Source: Atherinomorus stipes
Lineage: Eukaryota; Chordata; Actinopteri; Atheriniformes; Atherinidae
Direction of reading: 5' to 3'
Length of the DNA stretch: 64,000 bases
Assembly: GCA_023101725.1 (NCBI GenBank)
Contig: JALJCO010007852.1
Location: 434,001-498,000, forward strand
The notes beneath the pieces are model-generated. The model did no database searches and had not been told where the DNA came from. It saw nothing but the letters and a program-made list of their open reading frames with translations. This document shows, piece after piece, positions 33,717-45,416 of the stretch; the first letter of the stretch is position 1, and each line of letters opens with the position of its first letter. The position numbers were made by a program, and so were the translations under genes.

Positions 33717-36030
33717 ATATCCTCAAAATTATTCACATCCTCCAATTAAAGAAAAGGCTTAATTCACAACAGTAATTCAAATAACAAGAAAATAAAGAAA
33801 CTAATAATAAATAAAAATTCTAAAAATGATAATTTAGTGAAATAACATGTTGCTTTAAAGTTGTGGTTGGAAATAATATTTTTTAAAAATATTTTATTCA
33901 TGGATTTTTGATTGGACATAAGTTAACATAACCAGCAAAAAAGATGAAAGGCAACGCTTAGGAGGGGGGTAAGAAAAAAAAAAAGCTTAATATGCATGTG
34001 TAGCACCAGTGATTGTTAGTCAGAATATTTCGTTGGTAAATAAGGGAACAAATACGTACATACAGAAGCTAGGTAACTCTTGACAAATACAGTAAAAATG
34101 GCTACCACATCTTATCAAATGCTGCTGCACTGAGAGATACATTATGTCGAATCTTTCCCATATGCAGCCGGCAGGTAATTTCTGAAAGCCAGGTTTTGAA
34201 AGACGGGACAACATCACTCCTCCAGTGGGTTAGAATGATCCTTTTAGCAATAATCATGCCATAGTGTGTTGTTCTGCGATGGGGTGGAATAAGAGTAGAA
34301 AGGTGGAGAGAACTGCCCAACATTGAAGTACAGGGGTCAGGGGGTGTGTTGCGATTGTAAAACTCGGAAAAGTATTTAAAAATATCAGAACTGGCTTAGT
34401 TTTGGGCAGAGCCAGAAAAGATGACCCAAAGTTCCCTCAGCTGAGTTGCATCTTGGGCAGGTTGGGGTGCAGTTTGGTGAAAGACCAATGTAACCTATGG
34501 ATCACTTTAAATTGTATAAGTGTGTGTCTTGATTTGATTGAGCATCTGTGGATATCCCTAAGATGGGTTTCCCAGTCTTCGTCATTTATTGTCAGAGACA
34601 GATCTTTCTCCCAGGCTTCCTTTAAGTGCTGTGAAGGAGCTGGAGTAAGTGAAATACAAAGGTCAGCAAAACGTGAGGCGAGTTTCTTTGATTCGGGGGG
34701 ACGACACATAAGATTGAGTAAATCAGGGGGAGGAGGCTGGGATTGAAAGAAGGGGGATGTTTTTCTAGATGAAATCTCTGACTTGAAGATAACTAAAAAA
34801 TGCGAGTCTGGTAATAAAAATTTCTATTTTAATTGAGAGAAGGTAGCAAAAGTCTTATTAAAATAGAGGTCCCCAATGGTGACAATACCCCTGTTCTCCC
34901 AAAGCAGGAAAGCATTATCAGACAAAGAAACAGGGACAGCATGGTTTCTGTAGATTGGGGTATAGGTGGAGATCTCAGGCAATTTGAATGATTTTCTTAT
35001 TTGATACCAAATTTTAAGAGAGCTTGTAATTACAAAGTTATTACCAGGTACAGATTTAGAGATAGATATGAAGAGAAAAGTAGAGCGGGGAGAGAGCACC
35101 TTCTAATGCTCTGTTTAATTGCGAGCCAGGATGGGGTAGGGGGGAGTAGTGTCATCCAGATGGGTGTTTTGCCAAAATATCAATGCTCTGCAGTTTGCAG
35201 CCCAGTCATAGTTGCGGAAGTTGGGCAGACCAAGGCCACCAGCCGATTTGGGTTTAATTACATGTTCTTTGGAGATCCGGTGAGTCTTGAAACCCCACAC
35301 AAAGCGCAAAATAATGGAGTCCAGTAATTTAAAAAAGGATTTAGGTATAAAAATAGGTAGATTCTGAAAAAGAATAGGAGGACCATCTTAATGGCATTGA
35401 CACGGCCAATCATGGATAATGGGAGAAGTCGCCCAGATTCTATACAAGATTTCAATTTGTCTAAAATACCCAGAACGTTCAATTTTTTAAATGAAATTAG
35501 GGTCCTTAGGAATTGTGACTCCTAGGTATTTGATTTTGTCAGAAACAACTCTGAAGGGTTGGTTTTTCAGAAAATTTGGGTCCAATTTACCATTAAGGGG
35601 TAAAAATTCCCTTTTGTCCCAGTTTACAGTGAATCCAGAAATTTTTTCAAATTTCCAGAAATAATAATTAAAACAAACAAACAAACAAAGCTGTCCCAGA
35701 CACATTAGAGCACCTTTCCCGTGAAAAGTGGACCAAAATACCTGTCAACAGGTGCAGACATCTGATTGGACGTTACAGAAAACACCTGATTGCACTGTTG
35801 CTCATCAAAATTTCAGCATCGGAGTAAACAAGCATCTTGCTCGTTTAGTTGTTTTATTTTTTTGTTGTGGTTGTTTTTAAGATTTCTTTCAAATCACAAT
35901 TCAAAATCAATGCCATGATTTTCATAGAATTTTTATTTATTATCACTATTGCAAATTTCATCTCATTTCACTGACAGCTAATTTTTTTTCCTTCTTTAAT
36001 TTGAGGGTATGAATAATTTTGAGGACGACT
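33717..36030. mobile_element. Tc1/mariner-like MITE family A, copy 4, split by an L1 fragment
   Basis: The left part (33717-33878) starts ATCCTCAAAATTATTC with a decayed terminus. The right part resumes near 35659 with AATTAAAACAAACAAACAAA and CTGTCCCAGACACATTAGAG, and ends TTTTGAGGACGACT at 36030. Removing the middle restores a normal family A copy of about 530 bp. Confidence 0.82.
33879..35658 (-). pseudogene. 5'-truncated L1/Tx1-like LINE, end of reverse transcriptase ORF2
   Basis: Minus-strand frames in order from high to low coordinate read FEKISGFTVNWDKREFLPLN and KIKYLGVTIPKDP (35487-35705), LPLSMIGRVNAIKMVLL (35258-35482), FVWGFKTHRISKEHVIKPKS and AGGLGLPNFRNYDWAANCRA (35115-35309), then WKIWYQ-type and HRLHWSFTKLHPNLPKM segments (34437-35099). 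These are the thumb and C-terminal part of L1-clade ORF2. Frameshifts and stops separate them, so the copy is dead. AAATAATA at 33871-33878 and 35659-35666 may be the target-site duplication. Confidence 0.85.
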
Positions 36031-36258
36031 ATACATGCTTTATTTTTATTAACACACGGGGGCTAAATGACAGAAACCATAAAATCTTAAAATGCTGTTT
36101 TCATAGGACCTTCAAAAATAGAGCCATTTTCATCATAAAAGTAGGTTCTATATCAAATCTTTGATCGATATTGGGATTTTGGATCAGTTTATGATCAATA
36201 CATCAATCTGTATTAATGTACTGATGTATATTTTTATATATATATATATACAGTAGAT

Positions 36259-36653
36259 TAGGTGTGCAATAGTGCAAACAATTCACGGTTCAGTTTCATT
36301 CAAAACTTTAGTTGCACGGTTTGATGTTTTTTCGATCCAACCCCCCCCCCCTCCCACACACACACACACACACACACACAACATTTTTATGCCTTTTTTA
36401 ACCCAATGCCCTTTTGTTCACAATGGCTTACCATTACGATCATACTCAACTTGAAAACCAAAGTAGTTCCAAATGACAGATCTGAATGTAGTTGAACACA
36501 GACTCACAAAGTTTTCAACATAGAGCTCACAGTCAGAACAAAAGTTGATAAAATAAATAAAAAAAAACTGTGATTTTGATGCACAGTGCTCATGGTTCTA
36601 TACACAGCCGTACGGTTCAGGTCTAAATGAATACATGTATTGTTGCACCCCTG
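36259..36653. mobile_element. TIR element with GGGGTGCAACAATAC-type ends, copy 1
   Basis: Left TAGGTGTGCAATAGTGCAAAC, right ATGTATTGTTGCACCCCTG. The interior contains a C run and CA repeat at 36340-36380. Same terminal type as 36858-38639. Confidence 0.6.
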
Positions 36654-36654
36654 A

Positions 36655-36836
36655 TAAAGGGGTTTTTAAGAAGCAACTACAAACTCAGCTGTTTACACAC
36701 ACTTTTCAAAGCACATAACTAATCATTTTATTCTTTTTGTGTATGTTTTTACTTGTATTGTTATGTGTTATCATGTGGAGCACTTTGAAACCCCTGTCTG
36801 TAAAAAGTGCTATACAAATAAAGTTTACTTACTTAT
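36655..36836 (+). repeat. LINE 3' end fragment
   Basis: AAGAAGCAACTACAAACTCA, GAGCACTTTGAAACCCC and AAGTGCTATACAAATAAAGT followed by TTACTTACTTA resemble the 3' terminus of fish L2/Rex-type LINEs. Only the tail survives. Confidence 0.55.
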
Positions 36837-36911
36837 TCTCTTACTAATATATATCTAATTGGGGTGCAACAATACATAAAAATTCACTGTTTGGTTTGGA
36901 TCGATACTTAA

Positions 36912-38330
36912 AGTTATGCCGTGTAACTTTTGTCCACTAGGAGCGCTAAACCTGTAATGGCTCCAACATCTCAGGATTTTTTTCCAATGGGAAAAATTCC
37001 CCCCCCCAAAGTATGTGAATGATTTTTAATTAAATCAAAGAAGGGGAAAGGAAAAAAAACAAACAAAAAAAAAAAAAAAAAGGAAAAAAAAAAAACCAAA
37101 CAAGGCGGTGAAAGTTAGAAGTAGTGTATTGAGTAGAAAGTGAGTTAGACTTAAGACAAATTTGAGATGTGAAGGGGTAGGGTAGAGCAAAGGTGACAGA
37201 GGAAGGGATAGTCTGGCCTTGAAAAGGAAATGAGAAGAAAACAAAAAAAAAAAAAAAAAAAAAATGTAGATTTTTTAATTATTTATAATATTTATATTAG
37301 AGAATATATATAGATTAAAAAAAATGATGAAAAATGTGAGGAATGTGATTGGGGGGGTTTTGGTTATGGATGAGTGAGCGTCAGCGTCAGAATTCGAAAG
37401 AAGTGAAGTTGAGGTGAAGAGGAGGTGGAGATGAAAAGAGTTGATGTGTAATGGGCGGAAGAAGAGGATTATGATCAAAAAAAATATTTTTTTTCTAATC
37501 TGTTCTTCTTTGAAATGGAAGTGAAGTAAAGTAAATTAAATTGAAAAGAGTCAAAGAGAAAGTGAGAATAGGAAAGAAGGAAGAAGAAGAAGAATAAACT
37601 AGTGATAGCAGTTTCTGATAAAGCCGATTTCGAGAAAGTATGGGGGAAGGAAGATGAAAGATAGATGAATGATTTGATGATGAATTTGAAAATGATTGAA
37701 GTATGTGGAAAAAATTTTAAACTATAGAGTATATATAGTTTATTTATTATTATAAATGGTGGTTGAAATGTGAGGTTGAGTTGTGTCTTTTGATGAAATT
37801 TCTTTGAATTAGTAAGTAATAAATATAATAAAATAAAATTGGAAAATAAAGTAAGAAATAACATTTTCATATGTTTATGCAACAGTCAAACTTATTTCCC
37901 AGTCTAATGATACCATGGCAAGAGTGGGTTTTGCTTCCACACTACTGTTTCAGAAATCTCCAACGACTGAATTCTTCTCCAATGTCAACTCATGTTTTTG
38001 ATCTGCCGTGATCCCTTTGCCTCTTTCTTTTTCCTGCCTGACATCACTTTCACCTTTTTACTTTGTTCCGCCATGACAAAGCTTTGCGTAATGAGAGAAA
38101 GTAGCACAAGTAGAGCTTTCTGTGTTTACAGGAGAGAACCCGTAAAGCAACTTGCTTTACGGCACTTTCATCGACGGCCCGCCTCTCTAAAGTTACGATG
38201 TCTGGTTTCTGCAGAGGGCAGCCCGGGCAGAATGCTGACACACGCCAGTCACTATACTAGCCCCCAAAAATCATCTAAAACTACTTATTTTAGGCTTAAT
38301 ATCGGAGTCAGAAGTTACACGGTATAACTT
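36912..38330. mobile_element. TTAA-flanked element (1.4 kb) with a cytosine-poor interior
   Basis: Starts AGTTATGCCGTGTAACTTTTG, ends AGAAGTTACACGGTATAACT. TTAA lies at 36908-36911 and 38331-38334. About 37.01-37.87 kb is nearly free of C on this strand; 37.9-38.3 kb returns to normal composition and contains an open frame (37992-38327) without recognisable domain. Confidence 0.75.
37010..37870. other. cytosine-poor, purine-rich block 1
   Basis: C is only a few percent over 0.85 kb (one C in 37741-37800). Contains several A runs over 15 bp. Minus-strand open frames here are a by-product of absent C on the plus strand. Either unusual strand-asymmetric DNA or low-quality assembled sequence. 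Confidence 0.75.
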
Positions 38331-38649
38331 TAAATGTCACAGTTCAATATTTTTTCAATTAAAAAAACAAACAAAAAAAAGACCTTTCTTTTTTTTACCA
38401 TTGTACTTTTGTCCATCAGGGTCATACTCAACATGAAGACTAAAGTACTGTACTGTGAACAGCAGATCTGAAGTTAGTCGAATGAGGAGATGAACGAAGA
38501 CTCACTGGGGGTTCAATATAGAACTGATCATCAGAAGACAAGTTGATAAAATAATTAAAAAATTCCGTATGATCAATATTCGGTTCATGGTGGAACAGTT
38601 TGACAGGAATATATACAAATATGTTTTGTTGCACCTAATATCAGTCAAT

Positions 38650-38768
<119 letters not shown>

Positions 38769-39024
38769 CACTGTAAAATGTAACAGTGGTTTTAATTGAA
38801 CATATCTAGTAGATATAATTCCATTTTAACTTAGTTTAACCCTAAAATGGTAGCATGTATTGGCTTGTATGTAAACATAATGCCATTGTCAAACCCGTTA
38901 CAATTGATTTTATATTTATTTTCAGGCTAAATATTGTATACATTTTTTTTAAGGAAATGTACTTCCAAATGACTTCAAACGACTCATGGAGGTATTATCT
39001 TTTTTTTTTATATATATAGCTTTT

Positions 39025-39260
39025 AATAAAAATACTTGATAGTCAACCTTTAAAACCAATCTCATTTGCTGATGATACAATTTTTTTCTGCTCTGGAACA
39101 GATACCAAAAACCTTGTTCAAGATTTCACAACAGAACTGAGTAAAATTAAGTTATGGTTTACGCTAATAACTGTTATCATTGAACATAAGTAAAATGATG
39201 TATTTCGGTAACTGGAGAGGTAAGCTAAAGTCTACATCACCATTCCTGATTGCAGACTAA
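39025..39260 (+). pseudogene. LINE reverse transcriptase fragment with the FADD motif
   Basis: Frame around 39060 reads SFADDTIFFCSGTDTKNLVQ then DFTTELSKIKLWF, the palm motif of a non-LTR reverse transcriptase (L2/CR1-like); a frame change near 39175 leads to SKMMYFGNW. Frameshifted and very short, so a relic. Confidence 0.7.
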
Positions 39261-39652
39261 ATCAAGTTAACACAAGTTTATGAGCCCAATAATAATAATA
39301 AAAATAAATAAATTCATCTTGGATAGTTTGGAGAGTATGTGCATCAAAGCGAGTCATAAACCAAATCATACCAATTGTGGTTATTAGTCATTACAGCATT
39401 ACTATGTGTTAGGGCTGCAAAAATAGACTCTCCTAAGTAGCTTGCTCTGTGGGATCCATTTTATTCATGGTGGAACAGGGGCTACATTCACATTTGCATT
39501 TCAGGCATCTAGCTTGGCACACTTCTGCAGAGTGACGCACAACTACTTACAACTACTTACAGAATAGCAGAAGAGGCTTAAATTCCTGGATCACTACCAT
39601 TACAAGCAACCAACAGTAAGTGGAGCAAGGGTCAGAGTCCCCCCCCTCTCTG

Positions 39653-39654
<2 letters not shown>

Positions 39655-39685
<31 letters not shown>

Positions 39686-39686
39686 T
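39655..39686. repeat. (CA)n microsatellite
   Basis: About 14 units following a CCCCCCTCTCTGTCTTT tract. Confidence 0.93.
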
Positions 39687-40371
39687 GCAGATCTCCATCC
39701 CATCCCGACTCACGGTCTGTTCTCCCGGCCCAGCTTTCCCAGGGGAGCGGGTGCCAGGCAGGCAGGGTGCCGAGGGTTTTAGGTCTCATGTAAGGTGTCT
39801 GAGCCAGAATCTACAGAGGACGCCAAATACATTGGCCAGATGTACCCACACACTCGTATAAAGTGCTGTGATGAAGGCTTTAATAGAGAGAGGCCAGTCT
39901 TAACAACTTGTGACAGGCAATATAGAAACACTGGGCCCTGTAAAGTTTAATATGCAGGAACAGTGCCAAATTTCAGCACAAATACCCTGAATTTTCCTCT
40001 TTGAACTGGAGAACAAATCCAAGTACTCCAGACATGGCTAAAACGTGTTATTAATCATAACCAGTCATGCAAATTCCATGCTATTGTGGCTCAGTTGCAC
40101 CAGAAATTGTAATTTAGGAATGTTTGTCTGTACAATTTGTCCATTATGAAGTAGTTTTATAATTACGGTCTAAAAACTCATTAACAATCGCTTCCTTTCT
40201 TTAGCCAAGTACAAACTATTACACAAAGCAGGACAAAAAAACAACAAATATATTGACACCTTTTTAAACAAATAAAATGGAAAAAAAAGTTGACAATGAA
40301 AAAAATCCATTAAAGGAACAGTACACCCACAGACTAATGTGCATTCATTTTCTACTCACTCTAACCCGGCT

Positions 40372-40889
40372 TACACCTGGCCGGCGCGGCGCAGGGCTGC
40401 TGCGACTTCTCGGCGCGAGTATTTACACTGTGCGGCCGCGCAGCGCACCCGAGGCACCAGCTGTTGTTGTGGGACAAAAAACCTAGAGGGCTGCTAGATG
40501 CCGGATCTCCCAAAGGTTCATGTCCCAGTCAGCGCAGGTTCCTTATTCATGAAACCTGGGCACGGAGGCTGCAGAGGGAGAGTAAAGCTGCACGGTGGCT
40601 TTTGTTTAGGAAGTTACCGGATATTTTACACTGAACCTGTGTCTGACTTCCTGTCTGGTTCGATCTGAACTACTGAAATTGACGCGGTGTCGGTGCGTGG
40701 AGCGTCAAAAATAGAGCTGGCGCGTATCTGTAGCGCAGCGGCGCGACATGCCGGAGCGACGACGGACCGCTCATGTGCCGCGGCGTGAGCACCATGTTTC
40801 AAACCATTGATTACATGGGCGCGATCCGGTGCACATGGCGCGCCGCTGCGCTGCGCTCACGTCACGGACCAGGTGTAAAGCCGGGGTAA
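40372..40889. mobile_element. GC-rich TIR element (518 bp)
   Basis: Ends TAACCCGGCTTACACCTGG and CCAGGTGTAAAGCCGGGGTA are inverted. The interior is rich in GCGC, GCCGCG and CGGCGTG motifs, so it looks like a small CpG island in AT-rich surroundings. Non-coding. Confidence 0.78.
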
Positions 40890-41022
40890 TGCTGAGCAAG
40901 ACTCAGGAGCACTATTTTAATATCTCAAATGCAGCTGGAGATCCGTTTTTTTTTTCCCCGTTATCCGCATTCATATAAAGGAGTTCACCAGCTCTAAACA
41001 CAAAAAGGTCCATAAAAGTCCA

Positions 41023-41460
41023 AAACAACTTGTCAATATTCTTCCATGCTGCTCCTCCAATGTAATCCAAGTGTCCTGAGTGGGTAGCGTACAGAATTTA
41101 CTCAAAACGACATCATTTAGTATATTTTTATAGCTTAAACAGTAGAACATCTAGCTGCCGCAAAGTGCGCCCCTGTGAGTTCACGACACTACAGAAGCCT
41201 CGGCAGACAAGATTGCACGTTCTCTTTTTTCTTCTTTCTCTGTTTTAAATCCATAGCCATCCCCTCTTGTGTTTGTCTGCTGCACGGTCGCTCTTAGCAC
41301 AATGTAAACCGGAGACGAGGGGGGGGGAAAAAAAAAAAAATTTCTTCTTCTACACTTGCATTATCTGCATGCCGGCAACTTCCATAGTGTCGTGAACACG
41401 CAGGGGGCGCACTTTGCGGCGCTATGTAGTACTGTTTAGGCTATAAAAATATACTAAATT
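41023..41460. mobile_element. repeat with inverted arms (41119-41192 / 41385-41454)
   Basis: Left arm from TATATTTTTATAGCTTAAAC to GAGTTCACGACACTA; right arm from TAGTGTCGTGAACACGCAG to CTGTTTAGGCTATAAAAATA. Arms of about 70 bp, separated by 0.19 kb. The left part is homologous to 3105-3450 and preserves the empty site of the hAT MITE found there. Confidence 0.72.
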
Positions 41461-41499
41461 ATGTAATTTTGGTAAATTATGGACGCTATCCATTAAGAA

Positions 41500-42037
41500 C
41501 CCTGGGATAATATGGAAAGGGGGAGGGAGGAGTATAGTTAGATTTTTTGGTTTTTTATGGTATTTTTTGGTTGTTGGCGTGGAATTCAATAATGTGGGGG
41601 AAAATCCCCTAAGATCTCCTCCTTAAGTCCAGGCTTGGAGAAAAATCTGGGGTAATCAATAAAAAATAATATTAATTAAAAGGATGTGTGTTTTTAAAAG
41701 ACATTAAATAAAAAATATAAAAATATAAAAAAAAACATATAAAGAAAAAAAAAAAATAAAAAAAAAAAAAAAAAAAAAAAAATAATGAAAAAAAAAATAA
41801 GATATATAATCTCATTAAATTTATATTAATTGAGTGACGTGTTATGTTAGAGAGAGTGAGTTGATTGTTGGTTGTTTTACATAAAATAGTATGTATTTAT
41901 TCTATTCAATTTAAAATTGAGACATGTGAAGATAAGAAATAAATAAAAAGAAAAGATGAAAAAATTGAAAAAGAATAAAAAAAGAATGAAAAAAAAAAAA
42001 ATAAAAATAAAAAAAAAAAAAAAAAAGAAAGAAAAAG

Positions 42038-42074
<37 letters not shown>

Positions 42075-42350
42075 ATAAAATAAATATATTTTTTTTTTTT
42101 TTATTTTTAATTTTGATTATTTTTCTTTTTCTTTTACTTTAAAAAAGAAAAATGTGAGGGAAGAAAAAAGGTTTACAAAGAAGGTAAATAAAAATATATA
42201 TAATTATATTTATAAAATAAAAATAGATATAAATATAATGTAAAAATTAAAACAATGTTTTGTAAATTTATAAAAAAAGGGGGATCTGAGAATTTTGGGA
42301 ATTTTTTTTAGATAAAATTAATTAAAAAAAAAAATTATTTAGTTTAAATT
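41500..42350. other. cytosine-poor, A-rich block 2
   Basis: Almost no C (none in 42001-42060), long A runs at 41720-41800 and 41989-42071, and T runs at 42089-42112. Like block 1, it directly adjoins a DNA transposon. Origin unclear. Confidence 0.75.
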
Positions 42351-42359
42351 TACAGTCTC

Positions 42360-43600
42360 CCATGCTGTCATTTCTCATTTGCTTTCCAGGTGAGAAACGT
42401 CCCTAAAACCATTTTACTGCATCAGGCTAATCAACTATCTGAAATGTTTGCAGGGAAGTGTGAGATTAGGAGGCTCTGTCAGTAGAGTTGTATGGCTTGT
42501 TTATGGCATGGGGCTGGTCAGCTAGCTCTCTGTAGCTAAGAAGCTAACACAAGCTAAGCCTGTTAAACCTTACTCTACCTGCAGGTATAAGTTGTGAGAA
42601 TGTGGGCCACACATCCTGAGTTTTAGGCTTGATGCATCTGTTAATCAGGCTCCGTGATTCAGTTGATTTGTGTCATAAAACTATCACTGTATAGAGATTA
42701 AAACTGTGATAAATGTATGATTAAAAAAAAAAAAAAGAACAACAACAACAACTGTTAAAATGGCATTGATTTAAATTTGTTGAAGTCTCCATGTTATTTA
42801 GCTTGAAATGTTTATGGTTAAAAGATAAATTTCACCTACAAATACCTGCAGTACTGTACATGTGTAGAAATTATATCACCATTCGTGATTGGAGATGCAA
42901 TTAAAGTGCAGCAGTCGTTAAAAAAATCTCTGATAAATGCATGATGTGCTCCGACTTGGTTGGAATGAAAACCTGCAGCAACACAGCAATTTCTGGAACC
43001 AGTTGACCCCCCTGACCTGAGAATACCACGAGCATGATGTTCTTCAAATGGTGAGTTTATTTATTTACACAGTTTTCTGTCTGTGTTTGTTTTGCATCAG
43101 TTTCCAACAAATGCAGTAATGCCTCTTGGTCCTGCAGGTCTGCAGCTGCTGCCGTAGAATCAGAACTATAGCTGTTTCAAAGCATTTATAGTTACAGCAT
43201 TACCAATCTGATGCTTTCACTTGCTCTGGCTACATGACCACAGGGATATCCCTTTAGTTGGCTCGTTAGCAGTTAGCATGCATGACTCTAACCCTGCATT
43301 GCTTCATGTAGCTGAGACAGGAAAGTGCAGAATAAGATATTTTATCTTTCATTCATTCATCTTCTGTTCTGCTTGTCCAATTCAGGGTCGCTAGAGCACA
43401 GCAATTATCAGGCAAAGGGCAGGGTACACCCTGGACAGGTCACCGTTGCAGGGCCCAGATATTTTATCACTATCAAATAATTCCATCCATGTCAAATGCA
43501 TTTAATACACTTTTTTCTCTAATTGTATTGTGCTAATTTTATTTCCCAGTCCCGTAACACCAAATGAAACCCTTCTTATAATTTCTTACATCTAAAGTGG
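42360..43600. other. intergenic, no gene seen
   Basis: Ordinary composition resumes. A run at 42722-42735. A LINE/SINE tail fragment lies at 43360-43455. Confidence 0.5.
43360..43455 (+). repeat. SINE/LINE tail fragment
   Basis: CTTGTCCAATTCAGGGTCGC and GGGTACACCCTGGACAGGTC with CACCGTTGCAGGGC form the tail shared by several fish SINE/LINE pairs. The head is missing. Confidence 0.65.
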
Positions 43601-43879
43601 ACCAATAATAAGAAAGGTGAACTGGTCAAACCCTGCTCACCTCTTAAGCTCAGATAGAGTTGTTGGAAGAGTTGTGGCTTTTTCGCGGTTATGCTGTAAA
43701 CCCTGGCCGACAGTAGAGCAGCTGATGAACGAGGAACAGGACTGCTGTCTGTAGTGATTCTTTAGAGTATTCAGATTTGTTTGGTTGGGAGAGGAGGCAA
43801 GGCGAGGGGTTAAGGGGGGGCTGGAGAGCTTGAATATAATATGTAATGAATATGAGCTGGGATCCGACTCCTGTTCGCT

Positions 43880-44425
43880 TGGTCATTATGTAGCCATTTA
43901 GGCCAACTTTAGCCCCTTGCCTCTCACCCCGAGGGCCTCTCCATCTCAGGGCTAGCAGCTAATTAGCATGAGGAGGCTCAGCTAATGCAGAGACGGCTCT
44001 CTCTGATCACATTCACTCAATGGCGAGGACGCATGGAGAGATGAAATTAGAGTGATTAATTAGGCTTTGACACTCCGCCAAAGGTTCTCAATTTAGCGCT
44101 GTCACATCAATAAAAAAGGCATCTCCTCAGCCACACGCCGAGATGACCTAAAAGAAAACGACGTGGGGGTATTACCAACAATTAAGACCAATTAGTCGGA
44201 GCAACTCTCCAATGGGAAGACATCCATAAACACATGACAGAGCATTTAGGAAGTTGCTCTAAGTTGTTGAACAAGCAGACCATAATGCAAACCAGTCTCA
44301 TCTAATTATATTTAGCTCTTTAATTGTGTAAAACACGTCAACATTTGCTGTGTTGTATTTCACGTGATTAACTTTACATAGAATAAATAACACTAAGCAT
44401 ATTAATTAATCAAGCTATTAATAAA
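43880..44425. promoter_or_regulatory. best candidate lhx2-domain enhancer: homeodomain-site cluster
   Basis: CTAATTAGC at 43959, TTAATTAGG near 44057, CAATTAAGACC near 44179, CCAATTAGTC near 44188, TCTAATTATAT near 44301 and TTTAATTGTG near 44319, plus CACGTGATTAAC near 44361. The block is repeat-free, balanced in composition, and surrounded by decayed transposons. It lies 16 kb after the lhx2 stop codon. LHX2 binds TAATTA-type sites (established). Function is inferred. Confidence 0.5.
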
Positions 44426-44850
44426 TGATTATTCTTCATAAAGCACCAAATTTTTGGGCTTGTTAACTGCTTGTATGTAGAAATAATTTAAAGAATTTCA
44501 GTGTTTTACTGGTGGAAACGAATGAAGTTTCTGAGGTTTCATTCCTAATTAGTTTGGGAATAGTTTGAATGGAAGATTCCATTGTGTTGGTTTGTGTGGT
44601 TGAGGCCAGCCCAGGATAAACGGTGAGAGCTGGTGCACATGCTATGTAGTTTTTGTAAGTGCCAAAGAAGAGGTTGTTAACACCATGACATCGTTCCTCT
44701 CTAAGTCTTTGTAAATTCTGAAAATAATCATACCTCTCCACTTTCACTCCCCAACTCAGAGTCAGACTCGCTCGGCATGAAGTCCACTCGGTACAGTTCT
44801 AAGTCCCCTCTAACCTGTAAGGTCTGATGCCCCCATATTCCTCAGCATCA

Positions 44851-45165
44851 TCAGACTCTTCTCAACTTCTGAACAAACCAGTTCCAATCTAGATGCTCTG
44901 GAACCATCATCCATGTTTTCCTGCTTCCCTTATGCATGCAAAACAGTCTGCCAACCACGACATGTTCTTGGAGCTTCAAAGCTCGGAAACGGGTGAAAGC
45001 CAAAGCAATATTAACCCTGGTTTTCGAGCATACACCATCTAAAGCTCTTTTCGCCGCAAAATACTTCCTTTTCTTTGCTGCATCCGCCATTTTTTGACAA
45101 GAATTCAAGTGAATTCTTGAATTCACTGTTTTTAAGTCTGCTCCAATCAACAAGTTTATCCCCAC
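44851..45165 (-). pseudogene. possible transposon-associated ORF remnant
   Basis: Minus-strand frame contains SKTRVNIALAFTRFRALKLQ, resembling the TRVNI-AF-RWR-L pattern that recurs in many teleost repeat-associated proteins of unknown function. The frame begins in unrelated sequence and ends early. It could also be chance. No catalytic motif is seen. Confidence 0.35.
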
Positions 45166-45416
45166 AGAGTGCTAAGCCTTTAGATCTCTCATTCGCTAGG
45201 GACAATACTCAAATCTCAGCCCAGAAACATCCCGAACACACCCAAACAAAGGGAAAAAACTAAATGCAGTCAGGGGAGAGGGAGTTGCAAACAAAAAATA
45301 ACGCCACACCACCAGAGGCTAGAGACTAGAGGCCCAAAGGTGTGGATTGAGACGGATTTCACCCACTCAAGACCAGCTTTTATTTTCAGGGGGAAAACTC
45401 TGGATTCTACCTTTAA

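Larger units (their letters stand above)
36858..38639. mobile_element. TIR element with GGGGTGCAACAATAC-type ends, copy 2, split
   Basis: Left TTGGGGTGCAACAATACAT, right ATATGTTTTGTTGCACCTAA. About 50 bp and 300 bp of it flank the TTAA element at 36912-38330. Confidence 0.6.

Noticed and set aside
37475..37882. 135-residue minus-strand frame rich in Ser, Phe and Leu
   Set aside because: Lies in the cytosine-poor block, where TAA, TAG and TGA become rare on the minus strand. No domain.
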